Under the pieces are notes generated by a model. The model did not search any database. It was given only the letters and a program-made list of their open reading frames with translations, and had not been told where the DNA came from. Of a stretch of 64,000 nt of DNA, positions 8,102 to 16,227 are shown in pieces. The translations under genes were made by a program, and so were the position numbers. Positions within the stretch are counted from its first letter, which is position 1, and each line of letters begins with the position of its first letter. Origin of the DNA: Pseudovibrio sp947494035 (GTDB lineage Bacteria; Pseudomonadota; Alphaproteobacteria; Rhizobiales; Stappiaceae); contig CANLTN010000022.1 of NCBI GenBank assembly GCA_947494035.1, positions 6,925-70,924 on the forward strand, in the 5' to 3' direction.

Positions 8102-9733
8102 TTGTTGCCATCTGCGAAGACCTATGAGGAGCTCCGAGAAAAGTTTCGCTGGGACATCCCGGAATTCTTCAACATTGGCGTAGATATCTGTGACAAGTGG
8201 GCGGCCAAAGATGTCGCCCGCGAAGCACTCATTTTTGCTGAAGAAGATGGGCCGACAACCACCTACACCTTTGGCGACCTAAAGAATCTCAGCAACCAGC
8301 TGGCCAATCTGCTTGTTTCTCAAGGTATTACATGCGGCGACCGTGTCGGCATCCTGCTGCCACAAGCGCCAGAAACTGCCTTCTCACACATCGCCATTCA
8401 CAAACTCGGCGGCATCTCCATTCCGCTGTTCTCGCTGTTTGGCGAAGAGGCACTGGAATACCGCCTGCAAAACTCCGGCGCAAAAGCCCTCATCACCAAC
8501 AATGCAGGGGCGGAAAAGCTTGAGAAAATCCACAAAAGCCTGCCAGAGCTTGAACTTATCCTGAACATCGAAGGCACAGGCTTCGACACCCGCTCGCTTC
8601 ATGCTGAAATGGCAGGGCAGAGCGAGGACTTCACCCCTGTGAAGACCAAAGCCGAAGACCCCGCCATCATCATCTACACCTCCGGCACCACAGGCCAGCC
8701 CAAAGGCGCACTCCACGCCCACCGCACCCTACTCGGCCACCTGCCCGGCGTAGAGATGCCGCACAACATGTTCCCCAAGGAGGGCGACCGTTTCTGGACG
8801 CCTGCTGATTGGGCATGGATCGGCGGCCTGATCGACGTCCTCCTGCCAAGCCTGCACCACGGCATTCCTGTCGTTGCCTGCCGCTTCAAGAAGTTCAGCG
8901 GTGAAGCTGCCTTCCAGCTCATGCAGGACCACAACATCCGTAACGCCTTCATCCCGCCAACGGCCCTCAAGATGATGCGGCAAGTGGAGAGCCCGCAGGA
9001 ACGCTGGAATTATTCCCTCCGCTCCATCGGCAGTGGCGGCGAAGCCCTCGGCGCAGAACTGATCCAATGGGGCCGCAACACCTTTGGCCTGACAATCAAC
9101 GAATTCTACGGCCAGACCGAATGCAATCTGGTTGTCTCCACTTGTTCCGAGCTCATGGACGCCCGCCCCGGTGTCACCGGCAAAGCCGTTCCTGGCTTCG
9201 ATGTGCAGATCGTGGACGACAACGGCACCATTTTACAAGCCGGACAACTCGGCAACATTGCCGTTCGCGCACCAAATCCCGTTATGTTCCTGAAATACTG
9301 GAACAACCCGGAAGCCACAAAGAATAAGTTCTCCGGCGACTTCCTCATCACGGGCGATAAAGGCGTGATCGACAAGGACGGATGGATCCAGTTTGTTGGC
9401 CGCGATGATGACGTCATCACCTCATCCGGCTACCGTATAGGCCCCGGTGAGATTGAAGACTGCCTGTTAAAACACGACACGGTTGCCATGGCAGGCGTCA
9501 TCGGCAAGCCGAATACACTGCGCACCGAAATCGTCAAAGCCTACATTGTGCTGAAGGAAGGCGTCACACCTTCTGACAAACTGGCCAAGGAACTATCTGA
9601 ATTTGTAAAGCAGCGTTTGGCTGCCCATGAATACCCACGAGAACTCGAATTTGTCGAAGCCCTGCCAATGACAACCACCGGTAAAGTGATCCGCAGAGAA
9701 CTTCGCGCCCGCGCTATAGACGAGGAGGCTTGA
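8102..9733 (+). CDS. AMP-forming acyl-CoA synthetase (ACSM-like)
   Basis: A 543-residue member of the ANL superfamily that activates a carboxylate to its CoA ester through an acyl-AMP. Core motifs are present: the P-loop-like 'IIIYTSGTTGQPKGALH', 'EFYGQTECNLVV', 'LITGDKGVIDKDGWIQFVGRDDD', and a C-terminal 'TTTGKVIRRELR' with the catalytic lysine. The start is TTG, either 8102 or 8105, directly after a long GAGGAGGAGGA ribosome-binding stretch that overlaps the end of mccA. Its place in the operon suggests a leucine-pathway acid such as isovalerate, but the substrate is not decided by sequence. It is too short for a typical acetoacetyl-CoA synthetase. Confidence 0.85.
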   Translation: MLPSAKTYEELREKFRWDIPEFFNIGVDICDKWAAKDVAREALIFAEEDGPTTTYTFGDLKNLSNQLANLLVSQGITCGDRVGILLPQAPETAFSHIAIHKLGGISIPLFSLFGEEALEYRLQNSGAKALITNNAGAEKLEKIHKSLPELELILNIEGTGFDTRSLHAEMAGQSEDFTPVKTKAEDPAIIIYTSGTTGQPKGALHAHRTLLGHLPGVEMPHNMFPKEGDRFWTPADWAWIGGLIDVLLPSLHHGIPVVACRFKKFSGEAAFQLMQDHNIRNAFIPPTALKMMRQVESPQERWNYSLRSIGSGGEALGAELIQWGRNTFGLTINEFYGQTECNLVVSTCSELMDARPGVTGKAVPGFDVQIVDDNGTILQAGQLGNIAVRAPNPVMFLKYWNNPEATKNKFSGDFLITGDKGVIDKDGWIQFVGRDDDVITSSGYRIGPGEIEDCLLKHDTVAMAGVIGKPNTLRTEIVKAYIVLKEGVTPSDKLAKELSEFVKQRLAAHEYPRELEFVEALPMTTTGKVIRRELRARAIDEEA

Positions 9734-9739
9734 TCAGCA

Positions 9740-10603
9740 ATGAGCAAGAAACTCACGATTTTTGAAATGGGCCCGCGCGACGGCCTGCAGAACGAAAAAG
9801 CACTGATCCCGACCCCAAACAAGATCGAACTGATCAACCGCCTCTCCGGGTGTGGTTTTGAGAAGATCGAAACATCCAGCTTTGTCTCACCCAAATGGGT
9901 GCCGCAAATGGCAGATGCAGCGGAAGTCTTTGCAGGCATTACCCGCAAACCCGGCATCCGCTACACCGCGCTGACGCCAAATATCAAAGGCTACGAGCGC
10001 GCCAAAGCATCCGGTGCCGATGAAGTTGCAGTGTTCGCCTCCGCCTCCGAAGGTTTTTCGCAAAAGAACATCAACTGCTCCATCGCAGAAAGCTTCGAGC
10101 GCTTCGCTCCAATCGTAGAAGCTGCAAAGGCTGACGGCATTCCGGTTCGTGGCTACGTCTCCTGTGTTGTTAAGTGTCCCTACGATGGCCCCACACCAGC
10201 TGAGAATGTCGCCATGGTCTCCGAGCGCCTGCTGCAAATGGGATGCTACGAAGTCTCCCTCGGCGATACCATCGGCGCAGCTACTCCTGAAACCACCGAA
10301 GCCATGCTCGATACAGTGCTCAAGGTCATTCCGGCCCAGCAACTTGCAGGCCATTTCCACGACACCAAGGATTTTGCTCTGGCGAACATTATGTCCAGCA
10401 TCAAGATGGGCCTGCGCACCTTTGATTCAGCAATTGGCGGTCTGGGCGGTTGTCCGTATGCTCCCGGTGCAAAAGGCAACGTCAGCACGCTGGCCGTCGC
10501 AAAAATGGCCAAACTGCTGGACTATGACACAGGCCTCGACATCGAGAAGCTGGAAGAAACGCAAGAGTTCATTCTCTCCATTAAAGAGGCTGCAGCCGCA
10601 TGA
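9740..10603 (+). CDS. mvaB: Hydroxymethylglutaryl-CoA lyase
   Basis: This enzyme cleaves HMG-CoA to acetoacetate and acetyl-CoA, the last step of leucine degradation. The 287-residue TIM-barrel protein shows the DRE-TIM metallolyase start 'MGPRDGLQNEKALIP', a 'GHFHDTKDFALANIMSS' metal-binding segment, and the HMG-CoA lyase signature 'GGLGGCPYAPGAKGNVST' with the active-site cysteine loop. It starts at an ATG six bases after the synthetase stop and overlaps the hydratase gene by 4 bp (ATGA), so it is within one transcript. Confidence 0.94.
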   Translation: MSKKLTIFEMGPRDGLQNEKALIPTPNKIELINRLSGCGFEKIETSSFVSPKWVPQMADAAEVFAGITRKPGIRYTALTPNIKGYERAKASGADEVAVFASASEGFSQKNINCSIAESFERFAPIVEAAKADGIPVRGYVSCVVKCPYDGPTPAENVAMVSERLLQMGCYEVSLGDTIGAATPETTEAMLDTVLKVIPAQQLAGHFHDTKDFALANIMSSIKMGLRTFDSAIGGLGGCPYAPGAKGNVSTLAVAKMAKLLDYDTGLDIEKLEETQEFILSIKEAAAA

Positions 10604-11385
10604 CCTATCAGACCATCCGCATCGAAAAGGCAGAGAACGGCATCACCACGCTCTGGCTCGCACGCGCTGAAAAGCACAACGCCATGAGTGCCCAAATGAT
10701 GGACGAACTCACGGCCGCCGCCGACGAGCTGGACACCTGCGAACAAACCCGCGCCGTCATTCTGGCAGCAGACGGCGATACCTTCTGCGCTGGCGGCGAC
10801 CTCAAGTGGATGCAGGCGCAGGCGGAAAAAGACCGCATCGGCAAAATGCAGGAAGCCAACCGTCTGGCAGGCATGCTCAAGCGACTGGACAGCCTGAAGA
10901 AACCACTGATCGCCCGCGTTCATGGCCCTGCCTATGGCGGCGGCGTTGGCATCCTCAGCGTGTGTGATTTGGTGGTCGCAGCCGATAATACCAAGTTTGC
11001 ACTCACAGAAACCCGCCTCGGCCTGATCCCCGCAACTATCGGCCCCTATGTGGTTCGTCGTCTTGGCGAAGGCAATGCACGGCAGGTCTTCATGAATGCA
11101 CGTCCGTTTGGTGCAGCACGCGCCCATCACCTCGGTCTGGTATCACTAATGACAACACCAGAAGACCTGAAGGACGTAACCCAGAAAGAGGCAGAAGTTT
11201 ATCTGAACTGCGCACCGGGCGCCGTGGCCGATGCAAAAGCACTTTGCCAGAGTTTGGCGCGTATGCCGGTAGAAAATCAGATAGACCACACCGCAAATGC
11301 CCTAGCGGACAGGTGGGAAACATCTGAAGCACAGGCAGGGATTTCTGCGTTCTTCGCCAAAGAAACGCCACCATGGCGTAAATAA
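10600..11385 (+). CDS. liuC: Methylglutaconyl-CoA hydratase (enoyl-CoA hydratase family)
   Basis: A 261-residue crotonase-fold protein. In this operon it should hydrate 3-methylglutaconyl-CoA to HMG-CoA, linking the carboxylase and the lyase. Motifs include the oxyanion-hole segment 'DTFCAGGDLKWMQ' near residues 60-72, 'ARVHGPAYGGGVGILSVCDL' near 105-125 and 'TRLGLIPATIGPYVVRRLG' near 135-155. The assignment to methylglutaconyl-CoA rests on context; the fold alone would also fit other enoyl-CoA hydratases. It overlaps mvaB by 4 bp and is the last gene of the operon. A T-rich stretch follows at 11395-11450, but no convincing terminator hairpin was found. Confidence 0.88.
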   Translation: MTYQTIRIEKAENGITTLWLARAEKHNAMSAQMMDELTAAADELDTCEQTRAVILAADGDTFCAGGDLKWMQAQAEKDRIGKMQEANRLAGMLKRLDSLKKPLIARVHGPAYGGGVGILSVCDLVVAADNTKFALTETRLGLIPATIGPYVVRRLGEGNARQVFMNARPFGAARAHHLGLVSLMTTPEDLKDVTQKEAEVYLNCAPGAVADAKALCQSLARMPVENQIDHTANALADRWETSEAQAGISAFFAKETPPWRK

Positions 11386-11493
11386 GACTTCAAGCACTTT
11401 TTTTGACCTGCGGCATATGCACAAATGCGGAGTTTTTTCTTTACTTGCTGGGTTCCTTTGTTACATAGCATTTAACGAAAAAACGAGTAATGA

Positions 11494-12738
11494 ATGCTGC
11501 TGGCACTACAATCCATCAGGTCAAAACAGGACTTTCATACCCTTGTCTTCATTGCAGGGACTGTTTTGTTGAACGCGATCGGTGCTGGATTGATCATTCC
11601 GGTAACCCCCGCACTGGTCGCACAGCTCAGCCAAACCACCATCTCGGACGCAGCCCTATGGGGCGGTTACATCGCTGCAAGCTATGCCGCCATGCAGTTT
11701 CTCTTTGGACCCGCCGTTGGGGCCATTTCCGACAGGTTTGGACGCCGTCCGGTCCTCTTAATCTCCCTCGCCGTCCTGACAGTCGATTACCTGCTCATGA
11801 CATTCGCAGGCTCGCTCTGGGTCCTGTTTATAGGCAGATTGCTCGCCGGAATCGCCAGTGCGACTTACGCCACAGCCTATGCGGCCATCTCGGATATCTC
11901 ACATAACGGCAAGCGTGCGACCCGCTTCGGCATGGTTGGCGCAGCTATCGGCTTCGGCTTTGTGATTGGCCCTGTAATCGGCGGCGCACTCGCCCTCTTT
12001 GGGGTCCGATTTCCCTTTTACATCGCCGCAGTCCTGATCGCCATAACCTTCGCCTACGGCCTGTTTTACCTGCCCGAAACACTGCCTAAATCAGCCAGAA
12101 AAACGATCCGTTGGCGCAGAGCCAATCCTGTTGGTGCTGCTCTGGACATTGCCCAGACACCGGTCCTGATGTGGTTCTTCATCGCCCTCTTCCTGTTTGA
12201 GATGGCAAACTTTGTGTATCCGGCAATCTGGCCTTACTACACCATTGAAGCCTTCCACTGGACCACGGCCCAGGTCGGCCTCTCCCTTGCCATCGTAGGC
12301 CTCGGCTTCTCCACTGTGAAGGGTGGTCTTATTCGCTGGATCATACCGCGCAAGGGCGAAGCGAAAACGGTGCTCTATGGCTTTTTCTTCGCCGTAATTG
12401 CCCTGCTCGGATTTGCATTTGCGCCAAACACACTGACAGTAATTTTGCTGCTGCCACCCGCAGCCCTTGGGGCCATGATCCCCCCTGCCATGATCGCATT
12501 AATGAGCCATCATGTTTCGCAGGACAAGCAAGGCCGCTTGCAAGGCGCGCTTACAAGCATCATCGGCCTGACACTGGTGCTCTCCACTTTGGCAATGACA
12601 CAGCTGTTCACCCGCTTCACCGCAGACGGAACAGACCTTTACTACCCCGGCGCACCTTTCCTGCTTGCGGCAACGTTTATGTTGCTCGCCATCGGACCAT
12701 TCTGGATGGGCCTGAAGAAGATCAGGGTCAGCAATTAA
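11494..12738 (+). CDS. MFS transporter, TetA/drug-proton antiporter type
   Basis: A 414-residue membrane protein with about 12 hydrophobic helices. The MFS loop-2/3 motif 'FGPAVGAISDRFGRRPVLL' appears near residues 72-90, and the motif-C-like 'GFVIGPVIGGALALFG' near 150-165 is typical of drug:H+ antiporters of the TCR/Tet class. Tetracycline itself is not implied. The start is an ATG at 11494 with a weak ribosome-binding region. Its stop overlaps the stop of the convergent isochorismatase-like gene by 4 bp, leaving no room for separate terminators. Confidence 0.85.
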   Translation: MLLALQSIRSKQDFHTLVFIAGTVLLNAIGAGLIIPVTPALVAQLSQTTISDAALWGGYIAASYAAMQFLFGPAVGAISDRFGRRPVLLISLAVLTVDYLLMTFAGSLWVLFIGRLLAGIASATYATAYAAISDISHNGKRATRFGMVGAAIGFGFVIGPVIGGALALFGVRFPFYIAAVLIAITFAYGLFYLPETLPKSARKTIRWRRANPVGAALDIAQTPVLMWFFIALFLFEMANFVYPAIWPYYTIEAFHWTTAQVGLSLAIVGLGFSTVKGGLIRWIIPRKGEAKTVLYGFFFAVIALLGFAFAPNTLTVILLLPPAALGAMIPPAMIALMSHHVSQDKQGRLQGALTSIIGLTLVLSTLAMTQLFTRFTADGTDLYYPGAPFLLAATFMLLAIGPFWMGLKKIRVSN

Positions 12739-13295
12739 GCCACAGAAGCCCGCTCCAGATACTCTTTGGTTGAGACAATGTTGCTGCAGACAAAGGAAAG
12801 TGAAGCCATAATCGCGGCCTGCACAAACTCCCGCGGTGAAGACGTGTCATCTGACCCCGGTTCCCGCGTCGCACACGCATCATAGATAATGGTAATCGGA
12901 TACCCAAGCTCGGTCGTCGCATGTGCCGCCGCCGCGATGCAGTCCTTACTCATCGAACCGCAGATCACCAGCTGTTCCACCTCTTCCTCATCCAGAATTT
13001 GCTTCAGGTTGTTGTTAAGAAAGATGTTGGAGGTGGACTTTATCACCACAGGCTCATTTGCCAGCGGCTTCACCATATCATGGATCTCTGCTCCGGGAGT
13101 GCCTTCAACGGCAAACGGAGCATCTTGCTCCTTAAACTCATGCCGAACATATACGATGGTTTGGGCCTGATCACGCGCAGTTTCAAGTAACCTCTGGATA
13201 TTGGCCGCAGCTTCAAACTGCCCCTCCAGCTCACATTTTCCACCCGGAAAAAAGTCATTTTGACAGTCAATTATAAGCAGCGCAGTTGTCGTCAT
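12735..13295 (-). CDS. Isochorismatase-like cysteine hydrolase
   Basis: A protein of about 186 residues starting MTTTALLIIDCQNDFFPGG. The family's Asp-Lys-Cys catalytic set can be placed: Asp in 'LIIDCQNDF', Lys in 'VVIKSTSNIF' and Cys in 'CGSMSKDCIAAAAH'. Such enzymes hydrolyse amides or enol ethers (nicotinamidase, isochorismatase, N-carbamoyl amidases); the exact substrate is unknown. ATG at 13295 is preferred to the TTG at 13325 because the core fold begins there and a GGAGGGG sequence lies upstream, although with a rather long spacer. Convergent with the MFS gene. Confidence 0.85.
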   Translation of the reverse strand: MTTTALLIIDCQNDFFPGGKCELEGQFEAAANIQRLLETARDQAQTIVYVRHEFKEQDAPFAVEGTPGAEIHDMVKPLANEPVVIKSTSNIFLNNNLKQILDEEEVEQLVICGSMSKDCIAAAAHATTELGYPITIIYDACATREPGSDDTSSPREFVQAAIMASLSFVCSNIVSTKEYLERASVA

Positions 13296-13443
13296 TTTCC
13301 GTTCAACCCCTCCGGTGGCAGGCAATTATCGGGGACACTCTAATTGAGAGCGGTTGACGGAACTCGGATGGAACCATTCGTATTTTTTACAATATAGAGT
13401 GATCAGACCTCAGTCATGCTCTGCAAAAACCCGTCGGTCCACA

Positions 13444-13788
13444 TCAAGCAGTCTTCTGTGTCCCCTGATGGTAAATCAGCTGCCATTGACCGTTATCCCG
13501 CCTCCAGATGGAGGTCCGACTCGTGTCGTCCTCGACAACCTCATAGAACACCTGAACAAGATCCTCACTCAGCCTGCGGCAGTGGTAGCCCTTGATGGTC
13601 CGTCTCGGATACCCCACAGGCTTGGGAGCGAGCTTAGCCATAACCCGTGCACGGTCTATAAAATGACCACTTCGACCAATCTCCACGAACTCATCATGCA
13701 ACAGCAACCCGAGCTGCTGCCCGTTTCCCCAGACAAAGTGCTCCCATAACTGGTTTTCGAGGTTCTCAAGGGTGGTTAAAAGAGACAT
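13444..13788 (-). CDS. SnoaL/DUF4440-like (NTF2-fold) small protein
   Basis: A protein of 114 residues beginning MSLLTTLENLENQLWEHF. The pattern 'LLLHDEFVEIGRSGHFIDRARVMAKL' followed by 'LVQVFYEVVEDDTSRTSIWRRDNGQWQLIYHQGT' is characteristic of NTF2-fold DUF4440 proteins, which have a cone-shaped ligand pocket. The family includes enzymes and simple binding proteins, so no reaction is given. The start is taken as ATG 13788; an upstream TTG at 13800 is possible. No operon partner is clear, since the upstream gene is separated by more than 150 bp. Confidence 0.75.
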   Translation of the reverse strand: MSLLTTLENLENQLWEHFVWGNGQQLGLLLHDEFVEIGRSGHFIDRARVMAKLAPKPVGYPRRTIKGYHCRRLSEDLVQVFYEVVEDDTSRTSIWRRDNGQWQLIYHQGTQKTA

Positions 13789-13944
13789 CTGGACACTCAA
13801 CCTATGGCAAATTTACAAGCCAGCAACCTAAGCCAAAAACCATTTAACCGCCGCGCACACAAACACTCGGATTTTAGTGAACTCGGAGGGTGGCAGATAA
13901 GCTACTAAAATTGTTAATGCTGCCAAGTAGCTCTCATAGTTTTT

Positions 13945-14754
13945 CTACACTCCAACCACTTGGTATGACTTTAACTTTTGGTCAAGTTGATCTGCAGCAG
14001 CTGTCAACATTTTATGATGCGGCTCGAGCAGTTTGAATAAGGCAGAGTTTGGGTTTGGACGCCTCTCACCCAAATTTTGTGCAAGAAAGTCAATTGCATC
14101 CAGAACAGCGGCTAAGCGACTACCATAAATTGCTTCAACATGTGCGATACGATTTCTTGCCTGATACAGAACTTCCAGTTTTGTAGCGACATCTGCCCGA
14201 GTTACGTTTTTATTAGGAAAGCAATTCTTCAAACAAGGTTTCCAGAGTGATCGCTCATAGGCATCACTAAACAAACGTTTCCAAAAATACAAAGTAAATT
14301 GAGTTTTCTGTTGGCCCGAGCTAACAAGAATGGTTTTGATTCGTTTCCTTTTTCGATGTTCAGCCGATATGTTCGCAGGTGCCCCATTAGGAAAAGCAAC
14401 CAAATCGCAATTTTGTTTTTGCTGATTTGAGTATTTCATATAGACCGCTTTTTGAGCTGAAAACCTAGCTTTTCCAATCTTCTGTTTCTCTTGGTTATGC
14501 CAGTTAAATTCTTGAGGACCTGATGCAAGCCACTGATCTTGACCGAACTTTTGATCCAATTGAGAGCAAATTTCGTTACGGCAAGCGACTTCTATGATAC
14601 TCAAGACGCCCAATAACTCTGCAGCGACTTGAACAACGTGCTGATGCAAAATTATGGCTCCGGGTAGATCACCTGATATACTCAGCAGAGGCCCTAATCT
14701 TTCCGGCGACAAAAGCACCTCAACTCTCGAAATCTCGGCATGATCGAACTGCAT
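13945..14754 (-). CDS. Abi-like HEPN-domain protein (putative abortive-infection RNase)
   Basis: A 269-residue protein starting MQFDHAEISRVEVLL. It follows the layout of Abi-like HEPN proteins: 'LLGVLSIIEVACRNEICSQL' near 47-66, 'LYFWKRLFSDAYERSLWKP' near 155-173, 'CFPNKNVTRADVATKLEVLY' near 178-197, and the HEPN RNase motif Rx4H as 'ARNRIAHVEAIY' with Arg 200 and His 205. HEPN proteins of this type often act as toxic RNases in phage defence; RNase activity here is inferred. Base composition is AT-richer than its neighbours, suggesting transfer. ATG 14754 is preferred, with a GTG at 14766 as alternative. The -35 box of a divergent small RNA overlaps the start codon. Confidence 0.75.
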   Translation of the reverse strand: MQFDHAEISRVEVLLSPERLGPLLSISGDLPGAIILHQHVVQVAAELLGVLSIIEVACRNEICSQLDQKFGQDQWLASGPQEFNWHNQEKQKIGKARFSAQKAVYMKYSNQQKQNCDLVAFPNGAPANISAEHRKRKRIKTILVSSGQQKTQFTLYFWKRLFSDAYERSLWKPCLKNCFPNKNVTRADVATKLEVLYQARNRIAHVEAIYGSRLAAVLDAIDFLAQNLGERRPNPNSALFKLLEPHHKMLTAAADQLDQKLKSYQVVGV

Positions 14755-14782
14755 TGACAAAAACACCTTAATTCATTAACAT
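14754..14782 (+). promoter_or_regulatory. Strong sigma70-type promoter for a small RNA
   Basis: TTGACA at 14754-14759 and TAACAT at 14777-14782 are separated by exactly 17 bases, which is close to the ideal housekeeping promoter. The predicted start of transcription is near 14789. The -35 box overlaps the start codon of the HEPN gene on the other strand. Confidence 0.7.
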
Positions 14783-14788
14783 CCTAAT

Positions 14789-14894
14789 TGAAACGTCGGG
14801 TTGGCCTATGGCTGGTCGGCAGCGCGCTAGTTCGTGACGGACCCCCGACGCCCTAAAAATTCAAAGCACCTTCATTCATGAAGGTGCTTTTTTT
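14789..14894 (+). ncRNA. Candidate structured small RNA, about 105 nt, family not recognised
   Basis: Between a near-consensus promoter and a perfect intrinsic terminator lies a GC-rich segment with no open frame. A closing stem pairs CGTCGGG (14794-14800) with CCCGACG (14844-14850), and inner GGCC/GGCT and GGTC/GACC pairings are possible. The segment does not contain the conserved core of SRP RNA (GGAAGGAAGC-like), 6S RNA or tmRNA. It stands alone, divergent from the HEPN gene and convergent with nqrF. It could be a trans-acting regulator or an RNA partner of the HEPN protein; both are inference. Confidence 0.6.
14863..14894 (+). terminator. Intrinsic terminator of the small RNA
   Basis: AAAGCACCTTCAT at 14863-14875 pairs perfectly with ATGAAGGTGCTTT at 14878-14890 around a 2-base loop, and is followed by a run of T's through 14894 on the plus strand. 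Confidence 0.85.
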
Positions 14895-14933
14895 ATTCCC
14901 GTAATACTTGCATATCTTCCGTCTACGTCAAAC

Positions 14934-14962
14934 AAAAAACCCGATGCCTCTCGACACCGGGT
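14934..14962 (-). terminator. Intrinsic terminator of the nqr operon
   Basis: Read on the minus strand, ACCCGGTG pairs with CATCGGGT (one G-U pair) around an 8-base loop, followed by six T's. It lies 28 bp after the nqrF stop codon. Confidence 0.85.
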
Positions 14963-14990
14963 CTTTCAATTCTCTCAACAGTCTCAGCGC

Positions 14991-16214
14991 TTAGCCGCCG
15001 AAGTCGTCCAGCATGATGTCTTCACGTTCCACGCCCATATCAACCAGCATGTTGATCACGGATTGGTTCATGATTGGAGGACCACACATGTAGTACTCGC
15101 AGTCTTCTGGTGAAGCATGGTCCTTCAGGTACTCGTTGTAGAGCACGTTGTGAATGAACCCGGTGTAGCCGTCCCAGTCATCATCTGGCTGAGGATCGGA
15201 AAGCGCCACATGCCATGTGAAGTTCGGGAACTCTTTCGCCAGCTGGTCGAAGTCCTCAACAAAGAACATCTCTTTCTTGGAACGCGCCCCGTACCAGAAG
15301 GTGATCTTACGATCACGGTTCTCAAGACGCTTCAGCTGGTCAAAGATGTGCGAGCGCATCGGCGCCATACCAGCACCACCGCCGACAAACACCATTTCCT
15401 TATCGGTTTCGCGAGCAAAGAACTCACCAAACGGACCGGAAATAGTCACCTTGTCACCGGGCTTCAGGTTGAAGATGAACGAAGACATCTTACCCGCTGG
15501 AATACCTGTGGTGCCCGGAGGTGGAGAAGCCACACGAACGTTCAGCATGATCATGCCTTTTTCGTCCGGGTAGTTCGCCATGGAATAAGCACGCTCAACT
15601 GGCTCGTCCACAATGGACTCATACTGCCACAGATTGAACTTGTCCCAGTCTTCGCGGTACTGTTCTTCAATGTCGAAGTCGGTGTACTTCAGCTTGTGAG
15701 CCGGAGCTTCAATCTGAATATAACCACCGGCGCGGAAGTTCACGTCTTCGCCTTCTGGCAGGTCCAGCACCAGCGCCTTAATGAAGGTTGCAACGTTCTC
15801 GTTGGAGCGAACAGTACACTCCCACTTCTTCACGCCGAACACTTCTTCAGGAACTTCGATCTTCATGTCCTGCTTCACAGCAACCTGACAGGAAAGACGA
15901 TCACCACAGCGCGCTTCACGCTTGCTGATGTGGCTTTCTTCAGTCGCCAGAATAGAACCGCCACCTTCATGCACTTTCACGCGGCACTGGGCACAGGTAC
16001 CACCGCCACCACAGGCGGAAGGAACAAAGATTTTCTGGTCTGCCAGAACACTGAGAAGCTTGCCACCCGCAGGAACGGAAATGGTCTTCTCACCGTTGAT
16101 TTCAATCTGAACGTCACCGGACGCGACCAGCTTGCTGCGTGCCATAAGAATGACGATCACCAGCACAAGCACGATCAAGGTGAAGAGCGTAATGCCCCAG
16201 GTAAAGTCTTGCAT
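14991..16214 (-). CDS. nqrF: Na+-translocating NADH:quinone reductase subunit F
   Basis: This subunit takes electrons from NADH through FAD and a [2Fe-2S] centre into the Na+ pump. The 407-residue protein has one N-terminal membrane helix, a ferredoxin-like domain with 'CGGGGTCAQC' followed by 'CGDRLSCQV', an FAD-binding domain with 'RAYSMANYP' and a C-terminal NADH-binding domain with 'FVGGGAGMAPMRSHI' and 'YYMCGPPIMN'. The order matches canonical NqrF. It is the last gene of nqrABCDEF and is followed directly by an intrinsic terminator. Confidence 0.96.
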   Translation of the reverse strand: MQDFTWGITLFTLIVLVLVIVILMARSKLVASGDVQIEINGEKTISVPAGGKLLSVLADQKIFVPSACGGGGTCAQCRVKVHEGGGSILATEESHISKREARCGDRLSCQVAVKQDMKIEVPEEVFGVKKWECTVRSNENVATFIKALVLDLPEGEDVNFRAGGYIQIEAPAHKLKYTDFDIEEQYREDWDKFNLWQYESIVDEPVERAYSMANYPDEKGMIMLNVRVASPPPGTTGIPAGKMSSFIFNLKPGDKVTISGPFGEFFARETDKEMVFVGGGAGMAPMRSHIFDQLKRLENRDRKITFWYGARSKKEMFFVEDFDQLAKEFPNFTWHVALSDPQPDDDWDGYTGFIHNVLYNEYLKDHASPEDCEYYMCGPPIMNQSVINMLVDMGVEREDIMLDDFGG

Positions 16215-16227
16215 CTACTCGTCCCCC

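Noticed and set aside
8102..9733. Acetoacetyl-CoA synthetase
   Set aside because: At 543 residues it is about 100 residues shorter than typical acetoacetyl-CoA synthetases and reads like the medium-chain acyl-CoA synthetase group.
14789..14850. tRNA gene
   Set aside because: The stem CGTCGGG/CCCGACG is 7 bp like an acceptor stem, but there is no T-arm (GTTCRANNC), no anticodon arm and no CCA, and the length is wrong.
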